Below, piece by piece: positions 1 to 10,535 of a stretch of DNA of 43,269 bases; position 1 is the stretch's first letter, and each line of letters begins with the position of its first letter. Position numbers and translations under genes: made by a program. A model generated the notes under the pieces. That model did not search any database, was not told where the DNA came from, and saw only the letters and a list, made by a program, of their open reading frames with translations. Source of the stretch: Pseudomonadota bacterium (GTDB taxonomy: Bacteria; Pseudomonadota; Alphaproteobacteria; Rhizobiales; JAKPQE01). The DNA lies in assembly GCA_029572955.1 (NCBI GenBank), contig JAKPQE010000090.1, positions 1-43,269 of the forward strand. Direction: 5' to 3'.

Positions 1-1586
<1,586 letters not shown>

Positions 1587-2495
1587 ATGATCAATTTCAC
1601 GCTCAGGCAATTGCGTTATTTCGAGGCGCTGGCGCGGTACGGCCATTTCGGCCGGGCGGCCGAGGCGGCGGCGATCTCGCAGCCGGCGCTCAGCATGCAG
1701 ATCAAGGAACTGGAGGATTCGCTCGGCATCGCGCTTTTCGAGCGCGGACCGAAGGGGGTGCGGCTGACCGGCTTCGGCGAGGCGTTCGCCGAGCGGGCGC
1801 GCGAGATCCTGCGCTCCGTCGACGAACTCGAGGACCTTGCCCGGGCCTCGCGCGACCGGCTGGTCGGGCGGCTCCGGATCGGCGTCATTCCGACGATCGC
1901 GCCCTATCTCTTGCCGACGATCATCCACGAGCTGACGCGGGCCAATGCCGGGCTCGACATCTATGTGCGCGAGACGCTGACCAACAATCTCATCCGCGAG
2001 CTCGGCGACGGGCGCATCGATGCGGCGATCGTCGCCCTGCCGGTGTCCGAGCCGTCGCTGACCGAAGTGGCGCTTTTCACCGAGAACTTCGTCCTCGTGC
2101 GGCCGGTCGCCGACGCGGGCAGGCCGGTGCCGAGCGCCGACATGCTGCGCGAGATGCGCCTGTTGCTGCTCGAGGAGGGCCACTGCTTCCGCGACCAGGC
2201 GCTCTCGTTCTGCAACATCCCGTCGGCGCGGCCGCGCGAGGGGCTCGACGCGAGTTCGCTCTCGACGCTGGTCCAGATGGTCGGTGCCGGTATCGGCGTG
2301 ACGCTCATCCCGGAAATGGCGGTCGCGGTCGAGACCCGATCCGCCTCGGTCGCGATCGCCCGGTTCGACGAGCCGCAGCCGGCGCGGACGGTCGGCATGG
2401 TCTGGCGCAAGACCAGTCCGCTGGCGCGGCAGCTGCTGCGGATCTCCGAGATCGTGCGGGAATCGGCGGCGGCGTTGCCGACGCCGGTGGCCTGA
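1587..2495 (+). CDS. oxyR: hydrogen-peroxide-sensing LysR-type regulator OxyR
   Basis: 302-residue LysR-family transcription activator. The N-terminal winged helix-turn-helix spans about residues 1-60 (TLRQLRYFEALARYGHFGRA, then SQPALSMQIKELE) and the substrate-binding-like domain about 90-290. The redox pair is visible as EEGHCFRDQALSFC, giving Cys200 and Cys209, which correspond to Cys199 and Cys208 of Escherichia coli OxyR; peroxide oxidises them to a disulphide that turns the protein into an activator. It is divergent from katG, the classical target. The ATG at 1587 puts the DNA-binding domain exactly at the N-terminus as in the family. Well-supported call. Confidence 0.95.
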   Translation: MINFTLRQLRYFEALARYGHFGRAAEAAAISQPALSMQIKELEDSLGIALFERGPKGVRLTGFGEAFAERAREILRSVDELEDLARASRDRLVGRLRIGVIPTIAPYLLPTIIHELTRANAGLDIYVRETLTNNLIRELGDGRIDAAIVALPVSEPSLTEVALFTENFVLVRPVADAGRPVPSADMLREMRLLLLEEGHCFRDQALSFCNIPSARPREGLDASSLSTLVQMVGAGIGVTLIPEMAVAVETRSASVAIARFDEPQPARTVGMVWRKTSPLARQLLRISEIVRESAAALPTPVA

Positions 2496-2572
2496 TCCGC
2501 GCCTGCCGGTATGCCCGGGCGAAGTGCCGAACCCTCGTGCCCGAAGCGGTGCAGCGCGCCCGCCCGAAAAGC

Positions 2573-2606
2573 AAAACCGCCCCCGACGACGGTCGGAGGC
2601 GGTTTC
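2573..2606 (-). terminator. intrinsic terminator behind tRNA-Asn
   Basis: Inverted repeat with arms AAACCGCC-CCGAC and GTCGG-GGCGGTTT around a short GACG loop. Read leftward it is followed by TTTTGCTTTT, a typical U-rich tail. It lies 19 bases past the tRNA-Asn CCA end. It could also stop oxyR transcripts arriving from the left, but that side has no T-run. Confidence 0.75.
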
Positions 2607-2625
2607 TCGCCACTTTCGTGGAAAC

Positions 2626-2700
2626 TGGCTCCCCGGGCCGGATTCGAACCAGCGACCAAGCGGTTAACAGCCGCTTGCTCTACCACTGAGCTACCGGGGA
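2626..2700 (-). tRNA. tRNA-Asn (anticodon GTT), CCA encoded
   Basis: On the minus strand the acceptor arms TCCCCGG and CCGGGGA pair perfectly, with discriminator G and a genomically encoded CCA. The D arm (GCTC...GAGC) and T arm (TTCGAATC loop) are canonical. The anticodon loop CTGTTAA gives GTT, asparagine. A terminator follows and a consensus-like promoter precedes it. Confidence 0.97.
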
Positions 2701-2724
2701 TCATCCGCGTCAGCGAACGGGGTG

Positions 2725-2753
2725 CGTATAACAGCGCCGGGCGGCTTTGCCAA
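2725..2753 (-). promoter_or_regulatory. sigma-70-type promoter of tRNA-Asn
   Basis: Reading leftward: TTGGCA (2753-2748), a 17-base spacer, then TATACG (2730-2725), about 25 bases before the tRNA 5' end. Spacing and hexamers fit a housekeeping promoter. Confidence 0.65.
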
Positions 2754-2806
2754 GCCCAAGATGCCCGCCGGCGCGCATTCTCTTTTTGCGCCGGAACCCG
2801 GCGCCG

Positions 2807-3334
2807 TCAGTCCCCGGCGGCGGCGAGGTCGCGCGGGCGGACGAATTCGACGAGGCGGCCGGTGGCCGGCCGGATGGCGCGCCAGTCGGTGCCGTCGAAG
2901 TCGATGATGGCGAGGCCGGCGGTCGGGAACTTGCGGCGCAGCTCGGTTCGGAGCGGCGAGCCGTCGTCGTCGGCAAGGGCGAGGGCGAGGTCGTGGATCG
3001 CCGGATTGTGGCCGATCAGCATCAGCGGCGAGGGCGTCTCGCGCAGGCCGGTCAGCAGATGGGCGAGATCGTCCATCTCGAAGGTGTAGAGCGCCGAGGA
3101 GATGGTGATCGTCGTCGTGCCGGGCAGGGTCGGCAGCAGGAAGGCGAGGGTCTCGCGGGTGCGCCGGGCGGCCGAGCAGAAGATGTGCCGAGGCGCGAGG
3201 CCGTGTTCGCCGATATAGCCACCGACGAGCGGGGCGGCGTCGCGGCCGCGGGCGTTCAGCGGCCGGTCGAAATCCTGCACGTCCGGGTCGCCCCAGGACG
3301 ATTTGGCGTGGCGCATCAGCATCAGGCGCAGCAT
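2807..3334 (-). CDS. SixA-like histidine phosphatase
   Basis: 175-residue protein of the histidine phosphatase (phosphoglycerate-mutase-like) superfamily. The phosphohistidine motif is the N-terminal LMRHAKSSW (catalytic His at residue 9), a second Arg sits in SAARRTRET (about 54-62), and the second catalytic His is in LIGHNPAIHDL (about 106-115). Length and RHAKS signature match SixA, which in Escherichia coli removes phosphate from phosphohistidine in phosphorelay or nitrogen-PTS proteins. The substrate here is not shown by the sequence. Starting at 3334 places RHAK at the N-terminus as in the family; a longer frame upstream overlaps metA and is spurious. It follows metA by 53 bases on the same strand, so co-transcription is possible. 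Confidence 0.85.
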   Translation of the reverse strand: MLRLMLMRHAKSSWGDPDVQDFDRPLNARGRDAAPLVGGYIGEHGLAPRHIFCSAARRTRETLAFLLPTLPGTTTITISSALYTFEMDDLAHLLTGLRETPSPLMLIGHNPAIHDLALALADDDGSPLRTELRRKFPTAGLAIIDFDGTDWRAIRPATGRLVEFVRPRDLAAAGD

Positions 3335-3387
3335 CGTTTCCCTCCCGAACGGTGCGACCTCGTCTCCGGCCTCGTGTCGGACGCTCC

Positions 3388-4308
3388 TCAGCCCTTGCCG
3401 ATGTCGGCGAGATCGTAGGGCGTCGTCTGGTAGACCTGATTGATCCAGTTGCCGAACAACAGGTGGGCATGGCTGCGCCAGCGGTTTTCCGGCGTCAGAT
3501 GCGGGTTGTCGCTCGGGAAGTAGTGGCGCGGTACCTGGATATCCATGCCGGCCTCGACGTCGCGCCAGTATTCCTCCGACAGCGAGCTCGAATCGTACTC
3601 GATGTGGTTGAACATGTAGAGCTGGCGGTGGGCGGCGTCGTCGATGAGGCAGAGACCGGCCTCGTCCGATTCCATCAGGATGTCGAGGCCGTGGTCCTCG
3701 GGAATGTCGTCGTGGCGCACCTCGGTCCAGCGCGACACCGGGATCGAGAAGTCGTCCGAGAAGCCGCGCAGATACGGCGAGGACGGTTTCAGGTTGCGGT
3801 GGCGGAAGACGCCGAAGGCCTTCTTCTGCAGGGCGTGTTTCGGCACGCCGTGGAAGTGGTGCAGCGCCGCCTGGGCGCCCCAGCAGATGTTGAAGGTCGA
3901 ATGGACGTTGGTCTGCGTCCAGTCGTAGATCCGGCACAGCTCGTCCCAATAGGCGACCTTCTCGAATTCGAGCAGTTCGACCGGGGCGCCGGTGACGATG
4001 AAGCCGTCGTACTTCTCGTCCGCAACGCTCTGCCAGTCGCGATAGAAGGCGAGCATGTGGGCGGCCGAGGTGTTCTTCGGCGTGTGGCTGCCGACCATGA
4101 TCAGCGAGAACTCGACCTGCAGCGGCGTCGCGCCGACGAGGCGGGCGATCTGCGTCTCGGTGCGGATCTTGTTCGGCATGAGGTTGAGGAGGGCGATGCG
4201 CAAGGGGCGGATGTCCTGCCGGATCGCCGCTTCCTCGGTCATCACCATCACGCCCTCTTCCGCAAGGGTGGCGCGGGCGGGAAGGTTGTCGGGGATCTTG
4301 ATCGGCAT
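3388..4308 (-). CDS. metA: homoserine O-acyltransferase, MetA family (predicted acetyl-CoA-using)
   Basis: 306-residue MetA-family enzyme that acylates homoserine, the first committed step of methionine synthesis. The nucleophile is Cys142 in [12 protein letters not shown]; the His and Glu of the triad are in MFNHIEYD (His236, Glu238), and [10 protein letters not shown] is a family signature. Residue 111 is Glu ([15 protein letters not shown]). In studied MetA proteins Glu at this position favours acetyl-CoA and Gly favours succinyl-CoA, so the likely product is O-acetylhomoserine; substrate choice is inference. An AGGAG site precedes the ATG. I looked for a SAM-II riboswitch in the 92-base leader and found none I could support. 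Confidence 0.95.
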   Translation of the reverse strand: MPIKIPDNLPARATLAEEGVMVMTEEAAIRQDIRPLRIALLNLMPNKIRTETQIARLVGATPLQVEFSLIMVGSHTPKNTSAAHMLAFYRDWQSVADEKYDGFIVTGAPVELLEFEKVAYWDELCRIYDWTQTNVHSTFNICWGAQAALHHFHGVPKHALQKKAFGVFRHRNLKPSSPYLRGFSDDFSIPVSRWTEVRHDDIPEDHGLDILMESDEAGLCLIDDAAHRQLYMFNHIEYDSSSLSEEYWRDVEAGMDIQVPRHYFPSDNPHLTPENRWRSHAHLLFGNWINQVYQTTPYDLADIGKG

Positions 4309-4400
4309 CGCGGGTTTGCTCCTGGTGCGCAGGCACGGGGACCCGATCTTTATGCCGCTGCGGCAGGGCTGGCAACAGACAGGGTGTCAGAGCGCCGCCG

Positions 4401-5261
4401 TCAGGCGCGCGCGATCGCCCGGCAGACGAGGTCGACGAAGCTCTCGGCATTGCGCACGCCGGTGACCTCGGAGGCGTCGACGACATAGCCGTGGTCGCGG
4501 GCGATGCGCTCGTAGAGCGGCGTGCGATGATGGATCAGCCGCTCGAAGCCCCAGCGGGCGAAGGCGTCCGGGTTGACGTCGCCGTCGGCCTCGATGTCGC
4601 GCTCGGCCTTGTAGGTCTGCCACCAGTCGGCGAGGTGGGCCGACGGGTAGTACATGGGCTTGGGCGAATGGCGGAAGCGCTTGACGAGCGTGCGCGCGTG
4701 CTCGGCGCTGCCGCGGATATAGAGAATGAGGGTGTTGTCGGCGAGCGCCCGGATCACCGGATCATCGGGATCGTCGAGATCGACCACCTCGCAGAGCGAG
4801 CCGCCGGTGTCGCAGACGAAATGGTGGTAGCCGTAGATCTCGTGCGCCTTGCCGATGAAGGCGGGAACGTCGCGCAGGGCGGCGATCTCGGCGGCGCGGT
4901 GCTCGTCCTGGCGGCGCCGGTATTCGGAAAAGGCAAGGCCACCGCGCTTGTGGTTGCCGGGCTTGCCGAGATAGGTCGAGAGCGGCTCGAGATTGTCGAA
5001 GGTGATGTTGGAGCCGATGTAGATGGAGTCCGAGCGCAGCAGGTTGCGCAGGAACGGCACCTTCATCGCCTCGCGCTTGACGTTGTCGACGATGTGCTCG
5101 CCCATGTAGCGGGTGCCGATGCGGTAATCGACGGAGTAGTGGAACCACTTGTTCCGTCGCAGCATCGAGGCAAGGCGCGTCTTGCCCACGCCGGACATGC
5201 CGAAGAGGGTGACCGCCATCTGCGGGCTGTTGCGGAAATCGTCGGGCGAGGCGAAGCGCAT
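4401..5261 (-). CDS. uncharacterised P-loop NTPase/kinase-like protein
   Basis: 286-residue soluble protein with an early Walker A motif, GMSGVGKT (residues 21-28), directly after a short beta strand (MAVTLF). This is the arrangement of small kinases and nucleotide-binding proteins of the shikimate/adenylate kinase type. Other visible blocks are HYSVDYRIGTRYMGEH (about 41-56), an HFVCDTGGSLCEVVDL stretch that could carry a Walker-B-like Asp, and LILYIRGS. No membrane segment or signal peptide. It lies immediately upstream of metA on the same strand, separated by 92 bases, but nothing shows a methionine role. I recognise no named family; related proteins in alphaproteobacteria are simply called ATPase. 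The phosphate acceptor, if any, is unknown. Confidence 0.75.
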   Translation of the reverse strand: MRFASPDDFRNSPQMAVTLFGMSGVGKTRLASMLRRNKWFHYSVDYRIGTRYMGEHIVDNVKREAMKVPFLRNLLRSDSIYIGSNITFDNLEPLSTYLGKPGNHKRGGLAFSEYRRRQDEHRAAEIAALRDVPAFIGKAHEIYGYHHFVCDTGGSLCEVVDLDDPDDPVIRALADNTLILYIRGSAEHARTLVKRFRHSPKPMYYPSAHLADWWQTYKAERDIEADGDVNPDAFARWGFERLIHHRTPLYERIARDHGYVVDASEVTGVRNAESFVDLVCRAIARA

Positions 5262-5295
5262 ATCCGGAGCTTAGCGATTCCCGGTCCGGGGCGCA

Positions 5296-5559
5296 TCAGT
5301 CTCCGCCGCCGTCTCCACCGCCATCGCCGCCACTGTCGCCGCCGCTGTCGCTGCCGGACATCCCGGTGACGCCGTCGTCGTGATCGTCGCCGTCGCCGTC
5401 GCGGCGCCGGTGGTGGTCGTTCCAGCCGGTGTCGGCGCCATAGGGATAGGTGTCGGCGGATGTCGTGTCGCTGCCCTTGCCCCTGCCGTCGCGGGCGTAG
5501 CGCAGGAGGGCGAGGACGAGGACGACGCCGATGACGAGCCAGATGCCGATGCCGTCCAT
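5296..5559 (-). CDS. small membrane-anchored protein with Asp/Gly/His-rich tail
   Basis: 87 residues. One N-terminal membrane helix (GIWLVIGVVLVLALLRYAR, about 5-23) is followed by a hydrophilic tail with a His/Arg/Asp segment (about 48-62) and a Gly-Asp-Ser repeat to the end. Composition suggests a disordered, acidic tail that might bind divalent cations, but no family is recognised. It sits between the phospholipase-D-like gene and the P-loop gene with short gaps on both sides on the same strand, which favours a real gene. The low-complexity tail means expression should be treated as likely rather than certain. Confidence 0.55.
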   Translation of the reverse strand: MDGIGIWLVIGVVLVLALLRYARDGRGKGSDTTSADTYPYGADTGWNDHHRRRDGDGDDHDDGVTGMSGSDSGGDSGGDGGGDGGGD

Positions 5560-5585
5560 GGCCTGATCCTTTCCTTGTCGCCCGG

Positions 5586-7796
5586 TCAGAATAGCTCGTC
5601 GACGAGCGGGATCGAAATGAGCAGGTGGAGCAGGGCCGGGATCCTGCGCGGCCCGGTGACGCGAGTGGCGTTCTTGCGATAGGCCGACAGGATGCCGTCG
5701 ATGCGGTGCGCGAAGTCCTTGCCGAGCACGGCGAAGCCGTTTTCGGTGTCGTGGATGAAGCTGCGCTTGTTGAGGTTGACCGAGCCGACGAGGGCGAACT
5801 CGCCGTCGACCAGCACGACCTTGGAATGGAGGATCTTCTCCTCGGCCGTGCTCTCGTAGATCTCCATGCGGTCCCAGTAGGCGTTGACGAACTCCTTGTT
5901 GACCTGGGAGAGGATCGCGCCGGCGATGTCGCCGCGCAGGTCGATGCGGGTGACGATGCGGATCCTGACGCCGCGGTCGAGGGCGCGGGCGAAGGCCGCC
6001 CCGATCGGCGGCGTCAGATTGAGATAGGGGCTGGCGATGTCGATCGTCGAGCGGGCCGCGTCGAGCATTTCGACATAGAAGGTCTCGAGGCTCCTGTCGT
6101 CGGCATAGGGCACCGAGGTGAAGTGGCGCACGAGGGTGCGGCCGGCGAGGGCGCTCCGTGTGATGCGCTCGTCGGAGGGCACGAGCAGCGCCGGCGGCCG
6201 TGTCGCGAAGGTTTCCGTGTCGCGCAGGAACAGCGTCGAGAAATGGACGGCGATTGTCTCGGCGAAGGCGCGGCCGCGCACCCGCATGTCGAGATCGTTG
6301 AAGAACACGAAGGGATTCATGCCGCCATAGCCCTTGGTGTACTGGTTCAGCTCGGGCCAGCGCGAGAGATCCGGCGGATCGCGGAAGAGGAAGCCGTCAT
6401 GGACGTTGCGGCCGCCGATGACGGTGACGTTGTCGGCGGCGCGCGGGCCGAGCGTCACGAGGATCTTGACGTGGTGGACCTTGTGGAGCTGCGAGAGCAG
6501 GTCCTTGAAGGACGAGCCCGTCGGTGCCTTCCAGCGCCATTCGTCGAGGGCGATGTTGGGATTGGCGGCGGCGAGCCCCTCGACGAGCTTGCGGTCCTTG
6601 CGCAGCAGCGAGGCGCGGGCGACGAGGATGCGCACCGGCGTGCCGTTGCGGGCGTGATGCTCGAGCAGGCGGGCGAAGACCTGGCCGCTGAAGTCGTTCT
6701 TGACGACGAGCGAGGAGACGAGGATCGCCTCGAGCTTCGGCGCCCGCGAGAAGTCGAGCGGCAGGAACGGGTTCTGCGCGGCGATCATCGCCTTGGGCAA
6801 CGGCCGGCCGAGCAGGGCCTCGACCTTGGCCTGGAAGGCCGCCTCGGCATCCGGGAAGGCATCGATCCTGCCGACCTTCTCGATGCAGCCGGTGGTCAGG
6901 TCGACGTCCTCGAAGAAGAAGCGCTCGATCGAGCTCAGGCGCTCGGCATTGGGGAGCACGCAGACGTCGTAGCGGCTGTCGAGGCGGGCGAGGCGGGTCG
7001 CCTGGGATTTGCGATCGAGGCGGACCGAGCGGCGCTGCTTCTCGTCGAGGAAGCCGTAGGTGAGGCGGCAATGGTTCGTGGTCTCGGCGAAGGCGAGCTG
7101 GACCGTGCCGGCGAGGCGGGCCGAATAAGGCACGAGGAACGCGGTCTTGCGGCCGTTCGAGCGGATCGTCCGGGCACCGGTGCGGACCTCGAACGGGCCG
7201 TCGCAGCTTGCCGTCACGTCGAGCGGCCGGCGATCGGCCTTGAAACCGGAAAGGGCGCTCGCGCCGGGCGGATGGCCGAGGGCGACATCGTGGGTGATCG
7301 CCTGGCTCGCATCGATGACGAAGGGGGCGGACGGCGATGCCGCGCCAGAGTCGCGGGCGTCGGCGGCATCGAGGAACAGGCGCTGGCGGGCGCGGCGCCA
7401 GGGATCGGTGAAGCGGCGCATCGCGACCGCGCCGAAGAAGCGGCCGCGCGGCAGGCCGAGGGCGCGGGCGTCGGGCTCGGGGAAGTCGGCGACCCGGCGC
7501 TCGAGGACGATCCGCTCGATCTCGTGCGGGCGCAGCGGCCGGGTCGGGTCGGGCGCCGTCGGGGCAACCGGGGCCCGCTCGGCGACGAGGATCCGTTCGA
7601 GCAGCTTGCGGCGATAGGCGGCCTCGATCGGATCGGCGAGCGGTCTCGTCTCGGCGAGCTCGGTGCAGGTCGAGGGCGAAAGGGCGCAGCGCTCGGTCGG
7701 GAGCGGCGCAAGGCTCGCGCAGGCGGCGACCGGCGCGGCGATCGCGATCAGGCAGAGGCGCCTGAAGTGAACCTTGAGCGCAAGTGTCGTCGTCAT
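5586..7796 (-). CDS. phospholipase-D-superfamily lipoprotein
   Basis: 736-residue exported protein. The N-terminus has a lipoprotein-type signal: Arg-Arg, hydrophobic LCLIAIAAPV, then lipobox VAAC with Cys26, so it is probably lipidated. The C-terminal two-thirds is a two-lobe PLD fold. The second HKD motif is intact (HSKVVLVDG then GSVN; His657, Lys659, Asp664). The first has His442 and Lys444 and the following GGRN, but Leu449 stands where Asp is expected. Such enzymes hydrolyse or transfer phosphodiesters, for example cardiolipin synthases. Residues about 30-340 form an extra N-terminal region I do not recognise. It lies downstream of the MoxR-type gene and upstream of the small membrane protein on the same strand. 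Exact substrate unknown. Confidence 0.85.
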   Translation of the reverse strand: MTTTLALKVHFRRLCLIAIAAPVAACASLAPLPTERCALSPSTCTELAETRPLADPIEAAYRRKLLERILVAERAPVAPTAPDPTRPLRPHEIERIVLERRVADFPEPDARALGLPRGRFFGAVAMRRFTDPWRRARQRLFLDAADARDSGAASPSAPFVIDASQAITHDVALGHPPGASALSGFKADRRPLDVTASCDGPFEVRTGARTIRSNGRKTAFLVPYSARLAGTVQLAFAETTNHCRLTYGFLDEKQRRSVRLDRKSQATRLARLDSRYDVCVLPNAERLSSIERFFFEDVDLTTGCIEKVGRIDAFPDAEAAFQAKVEALLGRPLPKAMIAAQNPFLPLDFSRAPKLEAILVSSLVVKNDFSGQVFARLLEHHARNGTPVRILVARASLLRKDRKLVEGLAAANPNIALDEWRWKAPTGSSFKDLLSQLHKVHHVKILVTLGPRAADNVTVIGGRNVHDGFLFRDPPDLSRWPELNQYTKGYGGMNPFVFFNDLDMRVRGRAFAETIAVHFSTLFLRDTETFATRPPALLVPSDERITRSALAGRTLVRHFTSVPYADDRSLETFYVEMLDAARSTIDIASPYLNLTPPIGAAFARALDRGVRIRIVTRIDLRGDIAGAILSQVNKEFVNAYWDRMEIYESTAEEKILHSKVVLVDGEFALVGSVNLNKRSFIHDTENGFAVLGKDFAHRIDGILSAYRKNATRVTGPRRIPALLHLLISIPLVDELF

Positions 7797-8000
7797 GGCC
7801 CGCCCGGGGCCGGATGACGACGACGTCAGACGTCGATGCCGGCCGAGGATCGAAAAGTGTTTCCAGTCATTACAAGAAGATTCGGCCTTTCGTAAGGGCA
7901 GCGCGGGTCATCGCCCCGATCGGGCGGCCGAAAAAGCGCAAAAAATGCGGGTGCCGCGCGAGGTGTTGCGCAAACGGCACGGCGAGGAGCGTCGCGGTTT

Positions 8001-8849
<849 letters not shown>

Positions 8850-9034
8850 CTGTCGGGTACTCCGGGTTCATTGCGGCCGGCCGAAGCTATTTCCAGAAAG
8901 CGCGGGTGACAAGGGTGCGCGGCCGCCATGCGGTGGCGGCAATTCTTGCCGGGCGACGCGGTCGATTCCTGCCGATCGGTCATTTCGCCACTCCGGATGA
9001 GGCAAAAATCCTTTTGTTTTCAATCGTCTTCGAT

Positions 9035-9049
9035 TGGCACGCGGATTGC
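9035..9049 (+). promoter_or_regulatory. sigma-54 (RpoN) promoter of the flgE-flgK-flgL operon
   Basis: TGGCACG (9035-9041), four bases, then TTGC (9046-9049): an almost perfect -24/-12 element with the invariant GG and GC 10 bases apart. It lies about 75 bases before the flgE start. RpoN control with an activator such as FlbD is established for hook genes in Caulobacter; the sequence shows only the promoter. A 6-bp inverted repeat CAATCG-TCTT-CGATTG (9021-9036) overlaps its upstream edge. Confidence 0.85.
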
Positions 9050-9124
9050 GAGAAGTCGGCGAGCTGCTCAGCCGGACCGGCGTCGAGCGCGGCGGGTCAA
9101 TGTCTGAGGAGGCATGTAAGCGTT

Positions 9125-10498
9125 ATGGGTATCTATGGGGCAATGGCGACCGCGATGAGCGGTATGCGGGCGCAGTCTTTCGCTCTCGAGCAGGTTTCCG
9201 GCAACATCGCCAACTCGCAGACGACCGGTTTCAAGCGCACCGAGTCGAGCTTCGTCGATCTGATCCCCGAGGCGCTGCCGACCCGGCAGATCGCCGGCGG
9301 CGTCCAGGCCTATTCGCACGCGACGAACGACGTCCAGGGCGATATCCAGACCTCGGACAGCACCACCTATATCGCGATCAACGGCGATGGCTACTTCGTC
9401 GTGGCCGAAACGGTCGGTCAGGTCGATGGTCGCCCGCTGTTCTCGGGTGTCGATCTCTATACCCGTCGCGGCGATTTCGAACTCGACAAGGACGGCTATC
9501 TCGTCAACGGCGCCGGCTACTACCTCCAGGGCCTGGCGATCGATGCGGCGACCGGCAACGTCTCGGCCAGCGTGCCGTCGCCGATCCAGATCAACAACGA
9601 CTTCCTGCCGGCCGAGCCGACGACCGAGATCGTCTATCGCGCCAACCTCGCGGCCTATCCGCTGACCGCGCAGGCCGACGACACGGTCGCCAACAGCGAG
9701 CTGCTCAACGCCTCGACCTTCGCGGTCGATCCGACGACCGGCGGCGCCGGGACGGTGATTGCCAACGACGTGACGACCTTCCTCGAGCAGTCGATCGCCG
9801 GCGGCGCCATCACGACCTACGATTCGACCGGCGCGCCGGTGAACGTGCAGATGCGCTGGGCCAAGACCGACAGCGTCTCCAATGGCGGCGCCGATACCTG
9901 GAACCTCTTCTACATGACCGACTCGACGGCGACCGGCACCGACGTCGCCTGGCAGAACGTCGGCCAGGACTATGTCTTCGGCAGCAACGGCCAGCTCAAC
10001 CCGGCGATCACCTCGGTTACCATCCCGAGCCTCACCGTGAACGGCGTCTCGCTCGGCAGCATCAACCTGCAGCACGGCAATTACGGCATGACGCAGTATG
10101 CCGATCCGAACGGCACGGCGCAGGTGACCGAGCTCAGCCAGAACGGCACGGCGGCCGGCGAGCTCGTCGGTATCTCGATCTCCGACAATGGCCGCGTCAC
10201 CACCACCTACTCGAACGGCAAGGCGAACGAGATCGCCGAGGTGGTGCTCGCGAGCTTCAATGCCGACAACGCGCTGAAGAAGCTTGACGGCGGCGCCTAT
10301 CAGGCGACCACCGAGTCGGGCATCGCGATCCTCGGCGCCACCGGCGACATCATCGGTGCGGCGATCGAGGCCTCGAACGTCGATATCGCCGACGAGTTCA
10401 CCAAGCTGATCGTCACCCAGCAGGCCTATGCGGCCGGCACGCGGGTGGTCACCACCAGCAACGACATGCTCCAGGAAGTGCTCAACATGGTGCGCTGA
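9125..10498 (+). CDS. flgE: flagellar hook protein FlgE
   Basis: 457-residue structural protein that polymerises into the flagellar hook. N-terminal D0 segment with the flagellar rod/hook signature (VSGNIANSQTTGFKR, about 24-38) and the typical opening MGIYGAM. The C-terminal amphipathic helix (EFTKLIVTQQAYAAGTRVV) completes D0. The middle, with DGYFVV and the acidic beta-rich domains, matches hook proteins rather than the shorter rod proteins. I chose ATG 9125 because it follows AGGAGG (9107-9112) and gives the canonical N-terminus; an open frame further upstream runs through the promoter. First gene of a three-gene operon ending with flgL. Confidence 0.94.
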   Translation: MGIYGAMATAMSGMRAQSFALEQVSGNIANSQTTGFKRTESSFVDLIPEALPTRQIAGGVQAYSHATNDVQGDIQTSDSTTYIAINGDGYFVVAETVGQVDGRPLFSGVDLYTRRGDFELDKDGYLVNGAGYYLQGLAIDAATGNVSASVPSPIQINNDFLPAEPTTEIVYRANLAAYPLTAQADDTVANSELLNASTFAVDPTTGGAGTVIANDVTTFLEQSIAGGAITTYDSTGAPVNVQMRWAKTDSVSNGGADTWNLFYMTDSTATGTDVAWQNVGQDYVFGSNGQLNPAITSVTIPSLTVNGVSLGSINLQHGNYGMTQYADPNGTAQVTELSQNGTAAGELVGISISDNGRVTTTYSNGKANEIAEVVLASFNADNALKKLDGGAYQATTESGIAILGATGDIIGAAIEASNVDIADEFTKLIVTQQAYAAGTRVVTTSNDMLQEVLNMVR

Positions 10499-10535
10499 TC
10501 CTGAGTGATCGACGCGCGAGCAACGGGGGTTAGTA

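Noticed and set aside
2765-2806. Intrinsic terminator after the SixA-like gene
   Set aside because: A GCGCCGG/CCGGCGC hairpin exists, but on the gene's strand it is followed by A residues, not T residues.
4309-4400. Possible SAM-II riboswitch in front of metA
   Set aside because: SAM-II is common before alphaproteobacterial metA, but the 92-base leader does not show the conserved loop sequences or pseudoknot pairing.
5625-7817. A 730-codon open frame on the plus strand opposite the PLD-like gene
   Set aside because: It mirrors the real gene and arises from GC-rich third positions; the translation is an Arg/Gly/Ala/Val-rich string without motifs, while the opposite strand has a lipobox and HKD motif.
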